From: Clitoria ternatea
Taxonomy: Eukaryota > Streptophyta > Magnoliopsida > Fabales > Fabaceae
DNA length: 64,000 nucleotides
NCBI GenBank assembly: GCA_037962975.1
Contig: CM075670.1
Location: 234,254,242-234,318,241 of the forward strand
Reading direction: 5' to 3'
Shown one piece after another: positions 25,021 to 35,438 of the stretch (its first letter is position 1; every line of letters starts with the position of its first letter). The notes under the pieces were generated by a model, which was not told where the DNA came from, made no database searches, and saw only the letters and a list, made by a program, of their open reading frames with translations. The translations under genes and the position numbers were made by a program.

Positions 25021-26260
25021 CGTGCTCCTCACCGGTCACAGCAAATACTCTCCCGGCATTAGGTTGACGATCTCCTCCATCCCTATTTCCATCATTAACA
25101 TCATTCCCATTTCCTCGACCGTTGCCACGTCTTCCACCATTATAGCCACCTCGGCCACCACGTCGACCACCATTATTTCCATTACCACGACCTCGACCAC
25201 CATTATAACCTCCGCGGTTCACATAAGTAGGTGCATTAGCACAATTAGGAACATTAGCTTGTACCGGAGCCGGCCTTACAAGCATAGGACATGCAGAACG
25301 GATATGCCCCACCTGATCACAATTAAAGCATACAACATCCTCACGATGCACACATTCCTGAATGTAATGAGGTCCTCCACATCTATAACATCTCGGTCCA
25401 TTGGTATTTACATTACCCCGGCCAAAAACATTACCACGTCCACCACCTCTAGCTTGGACATTAGAAGAAGCACCCCTCAGAAAACGTCCTCTTCTAAAAC
25501 TTCTTTGCCTCTTAAAACTAGAAGCTTGACCCTTCAACTTAGAGTCAAATTTAGAGTGTTGAAAAGAAGCATGTTCTTCATAGATACGGCACTTATTCAC
25601 AAGCACCGTGAAACTTCGAATCTCTTGGTGACATATAGCCCTTTGAATATCAGAGCGTAACCCATTTTCAAACTTCACGCACTTTGACACTTCAGTTCCC
25701 TCTTGTTGAAAAGGAGGATAGAATTCACAAAGCTCCTCAAACTTGGAAGCATACTCTTCCACCGTCAGCGTGCCTTGCTTGAGTTCCATGAACTCGAGTT
25801 CTTTCTTGCTCTTATAACTTTCGGGCACATATTTCCTCATAAGTTCTCGCTTAAAGTTCTCCCAAGTTAAGGGAATCGCAGCAACATTCATTCTCTTCTT
25901 GGCGAGTCTCCACCAAGTCTCTGCTTCATCCCTCAGCATAAAAATAGCATACTCCATTTTCTGGAGCTCATTACATTCAAAGCTATCAAAGATCTGCTCA
26001 ACATTCTGGATCCAACCATAGGCTTGCTCAGGCCTAAATCCACCATGAAATTCAGTAGGTTTTCGCTTTAAAAACATGTCAAGGCCTTGAGTGCCTTGAA
26101 CAACAATAGGAGCAGATGGTCGTTCTGCCTCTTGTCTCTCACGATTTTGCGATTCGAGAAGATCCGTAAAACGATTCAAGGCTCTAGCTATGGCGTCATC
26201 ATTATCTTGACGACGACGGGCCATCACAATATCTAAAACCACAACATAAAATTCAACCAA
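25016..26260 (-). CDS. Element B gag (414 aa)
   Basis: The retrotransposon capsid protein: capsid core in residues ~60-230 (AETWWRLAKKR, YPPFQQEG), then two CCHC zinc knuckles (CYRCGGPHYIQEC and CFNCDQVGHIRSAC) and a Gly/Arg/Asn-rich RNA-binding tail. Length is usual for Tekay gag. The stop at 25016-25018 lies where pol continues in the -1 frame (the pol frame is open from about 25020), so making a fusion would need a one-base backward shift. Most Tekay elements have one continuous gag-pol frame, so a recent one-base change is the simpler reading. The ATG at 26260 was taken as start; a second at 26227 (MARRRQD) fits the family's usual start better. Confidence 0.9.
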   Translation of the reverse strand: MVEFYVVVLDIVMARRRQDNDDAIARALNRFTDLLESQNRERQEAERPSAPIVVQGTQGLDMFLKRKPTEFHGGFRPEQAYGWIQNVEQIFDSFECNELQKMEYAIFMLRDEAETWWRLAKKRMNVAAIPLTWENFKRELMRKYVPESYKSKKELEFMELKQGTLTVEEYASKFEELCEFYPPFQQEGTEVSKCVKFENGLRSDIQRAICHQEIRSFTVLVNKCRIYEEHASFQHSKFDSKLKGQASSFKRQRSFRRGRFLRGASSNVQARGGGRGNVFGRGNVNTNGPRCYRCGGPHYIQECVHREDVVCFNCDQVGHIRSACPMLVRPAPVQANVPNCANAPTYVNRGGYNGGRGRGNGNNGGRRGGRGGYNGGRRGNGRGNGNDVNDGNRDGGDRQPNAGRVFAVTGEEHE

Positions 26261-26464
26261 TATCAGTAAACTCGTTCATAAAATTCCTCTATGAGTTCAT
26301 ACTATAGTATTTTATTATAAAATTTAAATTGTGACCCTCCCCCATGGAGTTCAATAGCAACATTTCATATTAAAGCCCATATGGCAGCATCATCATATCA
26401 TAACATAGTATGCATTCATAATACATAAGATTCTTCATTGAGGGAGGATAGTGTGAAGAAGCTT
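26261..26464 (-). other. Remnant of element B leader; primer-binding site absent
   Basis: About 200 bases between gag and the truncated 5' LTR. No complement of TGGTATCAGAGC or another TGG-led primer site is visible. The junction with the LTR is at a GCTTGAG stretch near 26460, a motif that is repeated in the LTR. Confidence 0.65.
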
Positions 26465-29364
26465 GAGCGAGTTTGACAGGAAAATAGGGAAAATGCAGAA
26501 ATCACCCAACTCTCAATACCAAAACTCATTCTAATCCATTTTACTCAATTTCAACACGTCATACATATCATATTACACATTTGAAACTTGTCCTAATAAA
26601 TCTTTCTTATAAATTTCCATTACAATTTATCTATTGTATGAATTAAATTACTAACTCTTTTATTTCATAAATCTAACATTCCACATATAAACTTCATTCA
26701 TTCATCAAGATATGGAGAGTTTCATCATTCATTCATTAACAGGGTCATAATTGAAAATGAGTCATAAACAAAAGATCTCATTTTCCTCCATGACCTCTCA
26801 AACTCATCATTCATACAATTATCCATTCTAAATCCACACTATACTAACATACACTGTACTATGTACATTACATCAATTCCACATATCTATGTAAACCAAA
26901 ATATTGCCGGCCAAGGCATTCTTTACCAAAAGGGAGCCTTCTTCACACTTTTCCTCCTCAACAGCTCCAAGCAATACCTACAACACAGGAGCTAAAAAGA
27001 TATACCACAGGGAGAGTGAGTATACTTTCTCAATGACAAAAATCCAATAAATAGAACAATATATACATGAATGCAATACAACTATCTCCTTCTCAAGAGG
27101 AGTTTATTTAATATCAATCAATCAATCAACAATTTTTCATTCCAATACAATTATTCCCTGATTCTCTCAGAATTATATCAATCAATTCACCATCACAATT
27201 TAGTAACTAAAAAGGGAGTTTCCATTTATACCTCATCATCAAAGTATCACACTATACCATGCTTTCAAACTGATGCACATGCTAATGTCATGAAAAAGCA
27301 TATGCACGGATCCGATTTCATTCTCTCGGGTGATCGCAACCACTATATCACATACTCATTCTCAATGGTTTCCCACCTCGCAAGGGGTACTCCCTCTAGC
27401 AACCTTACAAGGTGCTTCTCGTGATCACAACCACGTTCAATATTTCACATAGGTTTCCCTCCTCGCAAGGGGTACTGCCGCCTCATAAACATTTCATATA
27501 GGTTTCCCTCCTCGCAAGGGGTACTCCCGCCTCATAAACATTTCATATAGGTTTCCCTCCTCGCAAGGGGTACTCCCGCCTCATAAACATTTCATATAGG
27601 TTTCCCTCCTTGCAAGGGGTACTCCCGCCTCATGATCGCAACCATGGGCATTCAATCTCATTGGTCCCGCAAGGCCTTTCATTTCAACATCAAGTGATCG
27701 TAACCACTTATCACATCATCATGATATGCATGTCATGCCATGTATACAAAATACTCATGCATGCTTCAAGCTCATTTGGATTATCCTACCCTTTCATCTA
27801 GGGTATATTCATTTTCAACCACATAATTTTCCATCAAACTCATACACAACGAACTTAATCATGTATCACGCATAAATAGCCATCCATAGCCACACTTAGG
27901 CTTCATCATATAAACTCTAATTTCACATCATCATACACAATTCACTTCACATACACATAATATCACCTTTAACCACTCAAACATGTCATACTACATTAAT
28001 ACATACATTATCATTACAATTTTCATGCATTTAGAAAATACACCCCTCTCCTACCTCAAGAGAAGTAGACCTCTGGGGTTGATGTTCCTGCTTCACCAAT
28101 ATTGCCAAGCCCTACACCAATCATTTATAGGGCCACATCAATTATTTATTCAAACACCAATTCAATATATATATATACATAGGTGTACACATGATTCTTA
28201 TCATGTGAAAACTATTTACCAATTTCATTCGTTTGCCTACTTAGGCTTCGAGAATTCCTTTCCTTGAATTACAATCTCTTAGTATCAAAGGCTACAACCT
28301 AATTATTAGGTTATTTCACCTAGTAGGTCTCCACCAACACCTTGGTGAGTTTCCCACCTATTATGACTTCAAATCAACTTTATCATCATTTAATGTATCT
28401 ACCACATCACTTATATCATTCTTCCCATCAACAAATGTTAACTTTTTCAATAAATGTTATCCTTTTCAATATTTTACTTTTCCTCCTAAAATTCAAGTTT
28501 AAGGTTTTCACCAACCCACCAACCTTCATAAATGCTCATATACTTCTTTCTTTTACCCCCATAGTTATAACTACCTCATTAATCACTCATAAGCTTGTAT
28601 TTATGTCAACTTATCTTTAGATTTCCCTTTTTAAACTTCCTCTAACATTATTCATACATTTATTGTGTTCTAACACCAAAACTTCAACTAAACTTCAACT
28701 ATATACTTATGTACATGGAAAATGATCATAATCTTACCTCAATGAAAGAAAAGAGTGAGTTTGCAAAAGATGAAGAGGTTCACACGAATTTGAGGAGGAA
28801 GGAGGAGGAAATACTTTAGTTTCCAAACCTCCTTGAAGTCTCTTGAAGGTTAAGAATGGAGGAAGAAGAGATATCTCCTTTTAATTTAGAATTCAAGGGC
28901 AAGAGGAAGGTGAATTATGAAGAAGAAAAGAGATATGAAGAAGGAGATAAAAAGAAGAGTGTCTACGTGAGGGAGAAATAGTGAAACCGCCTCTTGAATG
29001 GGAAAAATAGGAATTTAATATTTAAATTATTAATCCTTCATTAACTCTTTCATTTTTTAACAAACAGGTTCGCCGTTCGGGCCCAAAACATATTCTAAAA
29101 ATTATTCCGAATATAAATTCGGAATCCCAATAACATTATCTACGGCCCTGACCAACGGCATCTCAATCGGAGATACTTGGTCCGACACCTATATTTTATC
29201 CGGGTCAGTTTTTAGCTCATCTGACCACCATAATTCACCAACCGTTTCGAAAAACCTTGTTTAAATCATTTCAAGAATTTTGGGATATTTATTAGCCCAA
29301 AGTTAATTATCCAACATTTATTTTCCTAATTTATCTTCCTATTTTAAAAATTCAGGGTGTTACA
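26465..29364 (-). repeat. Element B 5' LTR, truncated at its U5 side
   Basis: It matches 18749-21637 of the 3' LTR, shifted by 7,716 bases (7,727 after an 11-base duplication near 28690). The stretch corresponding to 17872-18748 is missing. It carries the same 49 bp repeat array (27453-27636). Confidence 0.9.
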
Positions 29365-30606
29365 CATGACATCAAAAATTATATTCAAAATCAAGAATAT
29401 CCCCCTGGTATCTCAGAAAATGATAAAAGAACCCTCAGGCGCCTAGCCATGAATTTCTTTATGACTGGGAATACACTTTATAAGAGAAATTATGATTCTG
29501 TTCTCCTTCGTTGCGTAGACGCGACAGAAGCTAACAAAATCATGAAGGATGTTCATGAAGGGCCTTTTGGAACACACGCAAATGGGCACTCGATGGCAAG
29601 AAAAATTCTCAGATCTGGATATTATTGGATAACGATGGAAAATGATTGTCATAACTATGCCAAGAAATGTCACAAGTGTCAAACCTATGCAGACAACATT
29701 CATGCACCACCGTCTTCTTTGCACGTTCTAACAGTGCCTTGGCCCTTTGCTATGTGGGGCATAGATGTTATTGGTCCCATTGAACCAAAAGCATCGAATG
29801 GGCATCGCTTTATTTTGGTGGCCATTGATTACTTCACTAAGTGGGTTGAAGCAGATTCCTACACCAACGTGACTAAAAATGTTGTGGTCAAATTCATCAA
29901 GAGAGAATTGATTTGTAGATATAGTTTACCAAATCAGATCATCACTGATAATGGTACAAACCTGAATAATAAAATGATGGATGAACTTTGTGAGGGATTC
30001 AAAATCAAACACCTCAATTCATCTCCATACAGACCTAAGATGAATGGAGCAGTGGAAGCTGTTAACAAAAATATAAAGAAAATCATACAAAAAATGGTTG
30101 AAACCTACAAAGACTGGAGTGAGTTGCTTCCTTTTTCTTTACATGGGTATCGTACCTCTGTACGAACTTCGACAGGGGCAACACCCTTCTCATTGGTGTA
30201 TGGTATGGAAGTTGTTTTACCAATAGAAGTGGAAATTCCGTCTTTAAAAGTAATCATGGATGCCAAATTAGAAGAAGCTGAATGGGTTCGGTCCCGATAT
30301 GATCAATTAAATTTAATTGACGGAAAAAGATTAACTACTCTCTGTCATGGGCGGTTATACCAAAAGCGTATGAAGAAGGCATACGAAAAGAAAGTGCGAC
30401 CTCGTCAATTTCATGAATGTGATTTGGTACTGAAGAAAATCTTGCCGAATCAAAATGATCACCGAGGCAAATAGAAGCCAAATTATGAAGGACCATTCGT
30501 CGTAAAGAGAGCCTTTTCTGGAGGAGCTTTGATTTTGACGAACATGGATGGTGAGGAGTTATCTTTCCCGGTCAATTCAGATGCAGTTAAGAAGTATTAT
30601 GCTTGA
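29365..30606 (+). pseudogene. Ogre pol, second part: integrase
   Basis: This frame continues directly from 17871. It has a zinc-binding region (HEGPFGTH about 29551, CHKC about 29670), the core with WGIDVIG (about 29755), ITDNGTN (about 29941) and a Glu in NGAVEAVNK (about 30043), so all DDE positions are present. A stop at 30472 interrupts the C-terminal part (YEGPFVV), and the natural end is the TGA at 30604. Residues up to 30471 are uninterrupted for 369 codons. Confidence 0.88.
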
Positions 30607-31204
30607 GCATACTCTAAAGGGATAGGGTAGTCTTTATGTCCTCTAAAAGTTTGGATTAAAAATTATGATGTAAACTTGTAACTTTCCCAAGTAAATATAT
30701 GGAATTCTCAATTTCGGTTCCAATCCTTGTCTTGTCAGGTTTCATTTGCATGCATTTTGTGAAAAATATTAAAAAAGAATAATCATTAAAAGCATATTTT
30801 TAATCTCAAATAAGCTTGATACTTCCCAATTACACAGACCTTGGTAATCAGGATATTTCGCTCTGCCATGAGTAATAACAAGTCCCATAAGGATTATGGT
30901 AGTCACCTGGAGGAAACAAGATCTTTAACCTTTGATTTTCTACTTGATTATTTCTTCTATGCAGGGTTGAGGTTACAACAAGGACAAATATTCCTCATGA
31001 AGAGTCGAGATCAACAGTTTCAGCATATCACCTAACTCCAGTAGGGATGGTTTACTAAGATGTGAAAATACAATCCTTGTATTCCCTCGGAACCCTCACT
31101 AAGTCAGAAAAGTCAATCTCAGACACATTCTTCTTGAGCATAAATCTCATATAATTCTCCACCATAAGTCATTATGGTAGAAGTATTTCCCTTAAGTATT
31201 ACTT
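30607..31204 (+). other. Ogre 3' untranslated region, upstream part
   Basis: About 600 bases without a convincing gene. It includes a short unsupported open frame at 30841-31035. Confidence 0.6.
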
Positions 31205-31690
31205 CATGTCCAAGCCTCAGGTATCCATCCCTAGGCTATCTCAATCAAAATCAAATCAGGGGCATCCCCCCAGTCATTTAGTTTCATGTCAAAGCCTCAG
31301 GTATTCTTCCCTAGGCTATCTTAATCAAAATCAAATCAGGGGCATCCCCCCAGTCATTTATTTTCATGTCAAAGCCTCAGGTATTCTTCCCTAGGCTATC
31401 TCAATCAAAATCAAATCAGGGGCATCCCCCCAGTCATTTAGTTTCATGTCAAAGCCTCAGGTATTCTTCCCTCGGCTATCTTAATCGAAATCAAATCAGG
31501 GGCATCCCCTCAGTCATTTATTTTCATGTCAAAGCCTCAGGTATCCTTCCCTAGGCTATCTCAACCAAAATCATTCAGGGGCATCCCCCTGTCATCTATT
31601 TTGTGTCGAAGCCTCAAATACCCATTCTTAGGCTCCTTGAAATGTCAAGACAACTTCATTTTTTTTCCAAAGCTTCAGGTATTAACCCCT
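31205..31690 (+). repeat. 80 bp tandem repeat in Ogre 3' untranslated region
   Basis: CATGTCAAAGCCTCAGGTAT-like unit starts at 31205, 31285, 31365, 31445 and 31525, an exact 80-base period. Two shorter, decayed units follow near 31602 and 31666. Each includes GGGGCATCCCCCCAGTCAT. From established work, the 3' untranslated regions of Tat/Ogre elements often hold such arrays and can seed satellite DNA. Overlapping open frames here (31206-31738) are repeat artefacts. Confidence 0.9.
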
Positions 31691-31870
31691 AGGTTATGTC
31701 GTTTATCTTCCTGTCATGTTCCAGGTGCCTCTCCTTAAACTGTCTAGCATTGGGACAACATCATTCGGCTATTTACTTCTTGTCAAAAGTTGTCGAGTAT
31801 TCTTAGTGGTGTTCACGTCTTTACTTTCTTTTCACATCAATAATATGAATATGTCTCATATTCTTTCATG

Positions 31871-31888
31871 AAAAAAAGTAAAGAGGGG
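31871..31888 (+). other. Ogre polypurine tract
   Basis: An uninterrupted purine run except one T (AAAAAAAGTAAAGAGGGG) lies four bases before the 3' LTR. Confidence 0.75.
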
Positions 31889-31892
31889 CATC

Positions 31893-34800
31893 TGTGAACA
31901 CCTATTTTTGTCCGGTAAAATATATATTAAGATATGTAGAAAAAAGTAGAACCAAAAAAGAAAAAAAAAGAAAAAAAAGTTTATTTGTCCTAGAGTCCGG
32001 AATCAATGTTGACTACATTGACCAGGGTTCTAGCACGGTTTCATGACCGGTGTTACTTCACTAATTCTAAGCTCGTACAGCCTCAGTGAAGTACGGTATT
32101 TTACACCTCAGTTCGGTGGAAATCCGAGGTTCTTCAAGTTAAAACTGATGTCTTAATCCGTACTTAAACTTCAAGACACACCGGAGGTAAACCTGCAGAA
32201 GATTCCTCAATGCTTAATATTTAACCGAGGTCAAGAGAAATGTCCATATTTGACCAATGATTTCAGACCCCAGTTATGACTTACCAGTTCTTATTGGTGA
32301 AGCGGTACAGTGCTTAGAACCTCGTCCAGTCCAGATTGCCACCCCGGATCATTTTTTTTTAAAAAAATAATATTAAAAATTGCATAGTGCCCGTTGGAAT
32401 AGTAACCCTTCCCCATTTCTATAAATACCCAATCCCTCTTCATTTCCTACCACACCTCTCATTTCATCAATTCTCTTCATTTCTCTCAAGCAATGGCTGA
32501 TGGATGCCGAAGCCAAGAGGAAAGAATAAGGGAGGGAAGACAATGTTTTGTGACTACCTTTTTATTCCTTATAGTGTGGGTAGTAATTTATATTTATTGG
32601 ATATTTTATTTATTTCCATATATGTAATAAATAATTTATGCTTCCATTTGTATTTTTAAATAAAAGGCCCAAAAAAATAAAAAAAAAATAAAAAAATAAT
32701 AATAAATGGGCAAAAAAAATAAAATAAATAAATAACAAAAAATAAAAAAAATCAAATAAAAAAGGGGCCAAAAAAGGGCCCAAACAAAAAAAATCTAAAA
32801 AAAAAGAGGCCCAAAATAAATATGGGCCCAAAAAAAAGTTCCAAAAAAAATCTGAAAAAAAAAATGAAATTCAAAAAAAAGAAAAAAAAAGAAAAAAAGA
32901 AAAGAAAAGAAAAAGGAAAGATCGGTGGTTTATTAGTGGTGGGCCCTGGTTTGGTTGGATAATTGGAAAAAATTGGGGAAATTGACATCAAAATTTAGAC
33001 AAATTGAAAAAGTAGAAAAGTGATGTCATTTATGGAGGATCCAATGCCAAATTTCTTCTATAAATAGAAGGTGATATTGAGGCATTTTGGAGGAAGAAGA
33101 AGAAAAAAGTGGGGAAAATGTTAAATTTTTGTGAGAATTTTTAGAAGTTTTGGTTTTCAAAAATTATGTTGTGTAATCCTAGTTAGGAAAATAAGTGCAT
33201 CACTCTTGTTTGTCTTAGTATGTGAGTTTTTGTGAGCTAAAATACCGTCCAAGTGTTGTAACCGGTGTCCAAATACCTTCAAATCGAGTCCAAACAAAGC
33301 CAAAAACAAAGGAAATCTACACAAAGTTGATTTCCCGACTTTCGTTCTAGTTTCTCTGTAATTGATCTTGTACCAAGGTATTTTTTATTAATACAAGGTT
33401 GTTTATTTACATTTACTTATTCGTCTTTATTTAATTATTATTTATTTTTCTGCACTTATATTTTTCTTTATTTATATTCAAGCACTTTATTTTCCCGCAC
33501 TTTATTTTTCTGCAGTTATTTATATGTTTATTTATTTTTATACATCTCCATCTTTATTTATTTATTTGTACCTTTATTTTTCTTTATTTATTTATTTCTT
33601 TACACTTTTATTTCTCTTTATTTACTTTTCTGCACTTTTATTATTGTTAATTTATTTTTTTGCACTTTATTTATCCGCACTTTATATTCTGTAATTATTA
33701 GTTTATTTTTTTTATTTTTTATTTTTTACATTTTTTTATTTACTTTTATGCCCTTTTATTTTATTTATTTACTTTCCTGCCCCTTTATTTTTGTCATTTA
33801 TTTTTCTGCCCCTTTATTTTCATGTATTTACTTTTCTGCCCCTTTATTTTTGTTATTTATATTTCTGCCCCGTTATTTTCATGTATTTACTTTCCTGCCC
33901 CTTTATTTTTGTTATTTACTTTTCTGCCCCTTTATTTTCATGTATTTGCTTTTCTTCCCCTTTATTTTTGTTATTTATATTTCTGCCCCTTTATTTTCAT
34001 GTATTTACTTTCCTATCCCTTTATTTTTGTTATTTACATTTCTGCTCTTATTTTTTATTATTTATTTTTTTACCCCTTTATTTTATGTATTTATTTTTCT
34101 GCTCTTTTATTTTTATGTATTTATTGTTATGTCTATTTATTTTTATTATGTTTTTTTTGAACTTTTATTTATTTTCCTGTACCTTTATTTTATTATTATT
34201 ATTCATTCTCTGTACTTTTATTTTTGGTTATTTATCTTTTTGCCTTTTTATTTATTTATTTATTTTTCTACACTTTTTCTATTTATTTATTTACGTTTGA
34301 CCATTTTAATAGTTTATAAATATGTATATATATACATAATTATCTATTTTTATTATGGTCATGATTTTCTATGATTTTCTTTTAGTAACTTTTTGATAAT
34401 TAAGAAAAAATCACTTTTGTAAAAAAATAAAAAAAAACTAAAAAAAAATCAAGACTAATAAGTAGTGTGTTATTTATTCATTCATTTTTTTAAATTTAAG
34501 ATGAGATTAATTTAGATGAGACATCTTATTAATCTTATTTTTTTTAAAAGATAATTAAATAATATTCCTTGTCAATTTTGATTAATGAAGTGTATTATAT
34601 TTCTTTATCTTCATGTTGATGTGTTTAATTCTATTTTTTCCTCTTATCTTTATTTATTTATTTATTTGTTTGTTTTAAACTTTATATTTCTCAATAAAAT
34701 CAATTTTTTATTAGAAAATAAGTAAGACAAGACGTCTTATTGTTTTTTTTAATCTTTTTATTTTTATGGTCTTTTAATCATTCGCTTATTTATTTTTGTT

Positions 34801-35227
34801 TAGAACGAAAAACAACAAACTTAGGAGATGTATTTTATTATTATCTTTGTTTTATTCATATTTATATTTTTTTATTGTGTATATTATTTATGATTGTTTT
34901 ATGAAGGATGGAATATTTGATAATCATTTTTGAAATTATGCATGATCAATTTGGGTAACCGTTTTTTTACGGACAGTGTGGGGTGCTAATACCTTCCCCT
35001 CCTGTAATTCGACTCCCGGACTAAACAGAATCTCATTTTTTTAAAAAAAAAAACCAGTGCTGTTTAAAGGTTTTCCTAATATTTTTCTTAATAAATATTA
35101 GTGGCGACTCCTTGAACCCTTTATTTTCTTTAGGCTTCTCAAGAGCCTCAATTCAATACGGTTTCAATTTTCTTTTATTTGCCTTTAACCAGTCTGCGTT
35201 GCGCGTCGGGACCCCGGTCGCGACAGT
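31893..35227 (+). repeat. Ogre 3' LTR
   Basis: It matches 5512-8861 and ends GCGACA before the second GTTAT. The TATA box is at 33059-33066 and the T-rich 30 bp array at about 33750-34090. Low-complexity frames here have no protein signature. Confidence 0.92.
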
Positions 35228-35232
35228 TATTT
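35228..35232. repeat. Target site duplication GTTAT, right of Ogre
   Basis: Second copy of the duplication at 5507-5511. Confidence 0.9.
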
Positions 35233-35438
35233 TGGTAGAAGCCTTGGCCGGCTCCTGTAAATACCGACTTGTGTATTTTTTTTTATTGTAATTACTTGTA
35301 TCTTAAATGAGCCGGTCATATTGATGTGAAACCGGTATTTTAATGTTAAATCCGATTCTTATTTTAGGAATTTAAATTACTTGTGAAAAATTTATTGGAT
35401 TTATTTAAAAGTACATTAAAATCTAAGGATGTTATACA
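35233..35438 (+). repeat. A1 3' LTR, second part (end of U5)
   Basis: TAGAAGCCTTGGCCGGCTCC resumes the LTR cut at 5511; the same block follows the equivalent site in A0 near 42780. It ends GTTATACA. The LTR total is about 2,135 bp. The next five bases, GATAG (35439-35443), are the expected right target duplication; its partner lies left of the window. Confidence 0.83.

Larger units (their letters stand above)
17872..29364 (-). mobile_element. Element B, young Tekay-type Ty3/gypsy retrotransposon nested in Ogre pol
   Basis: It is read on the minus strand: 5' LTR 26465-29364, gag 26260-25016, pol to 21633, 3' LTR 21637-17872. Termini in its own direction are TGTAACACCC...GTGCCACA and the target duplication is CATGA. 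The two LTRs share a ~2.9 kb aligned part with roughly 15-20 substitutions by eye and one 11-base duplication (TAAACTTCAAC-type, near 28690), so insertion was recent. The family differs from A elements in the window (LTR unrelated beyond TGTAACA). The 5' LTR lacks about 880 bp and no primer site is present beside it. Confidence 0.93.
5512..35227 (+). mobile_element. Ogre (Tat lineage) Ty3/gypsy retrotransposon, interrupted by element B
   Basis: The element has LTRs of 3,350 bp (5512-8861) and 3,335 bp (31893-35227), both TGTGAACACC...GCGACA, with a GTTAT target duplication. A primer-binding site follows the left LTR and a polypurine tract precedes the right LTR. Three traits place it in Tat/Ogre: an extra ORF before gag, a second RNase H between the first RNase H and integrase, and an intron between protease and reverse transcriptase. 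Total span is 29,716 bp, of which 11,493 bp is the inserted element B plus 5 bp of duplication, so about 18.2 kb is Ogre. All coding parts carry stops, so it is not autonomous. Confidence 0.93.
1..35438 (+). mobile_element. Tekay-type Ty3/gypsy element A1 (3' part, interrupted by Ogre)
   Basis: This plus-strand LTR retrotransposon enters the window near the end of gag and runs through protease, reverse transcriptase, RNase H and integrase to a polypurine tract and its 3' LTR. The LTR is split: 3583-5511 and 35233-35438 are the two parts, separated by the Ogre insertion. The LTR starts TGTATCATCC and ends GTTATACA. The Tekay/Del assignment rests on the RNase H block around the LKIWRHYLYG and DQKELNMRQ motifs and on a chromodomain-like tail (WERED). 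Its 3' end abuts integrase sequence of A2 read from the other strand, so A1 was inserted into A2. The 5' LTR lies left of the window. Confidence 0.88.

Noticed and set aside
31205..31690. Could the 80 bp array be a CRISPR array?
   Set aside because: Units are contiguous without unique spacers, and the sequence is plant nuclear DNA in a retroelement.
31206..31738. Plus-strand frames with repeated peptide (SKPQVS/FPRLSQ)
   Set aside because: Translation of the 80 bp tandem repeat of the Ogre 3' untranslated region.
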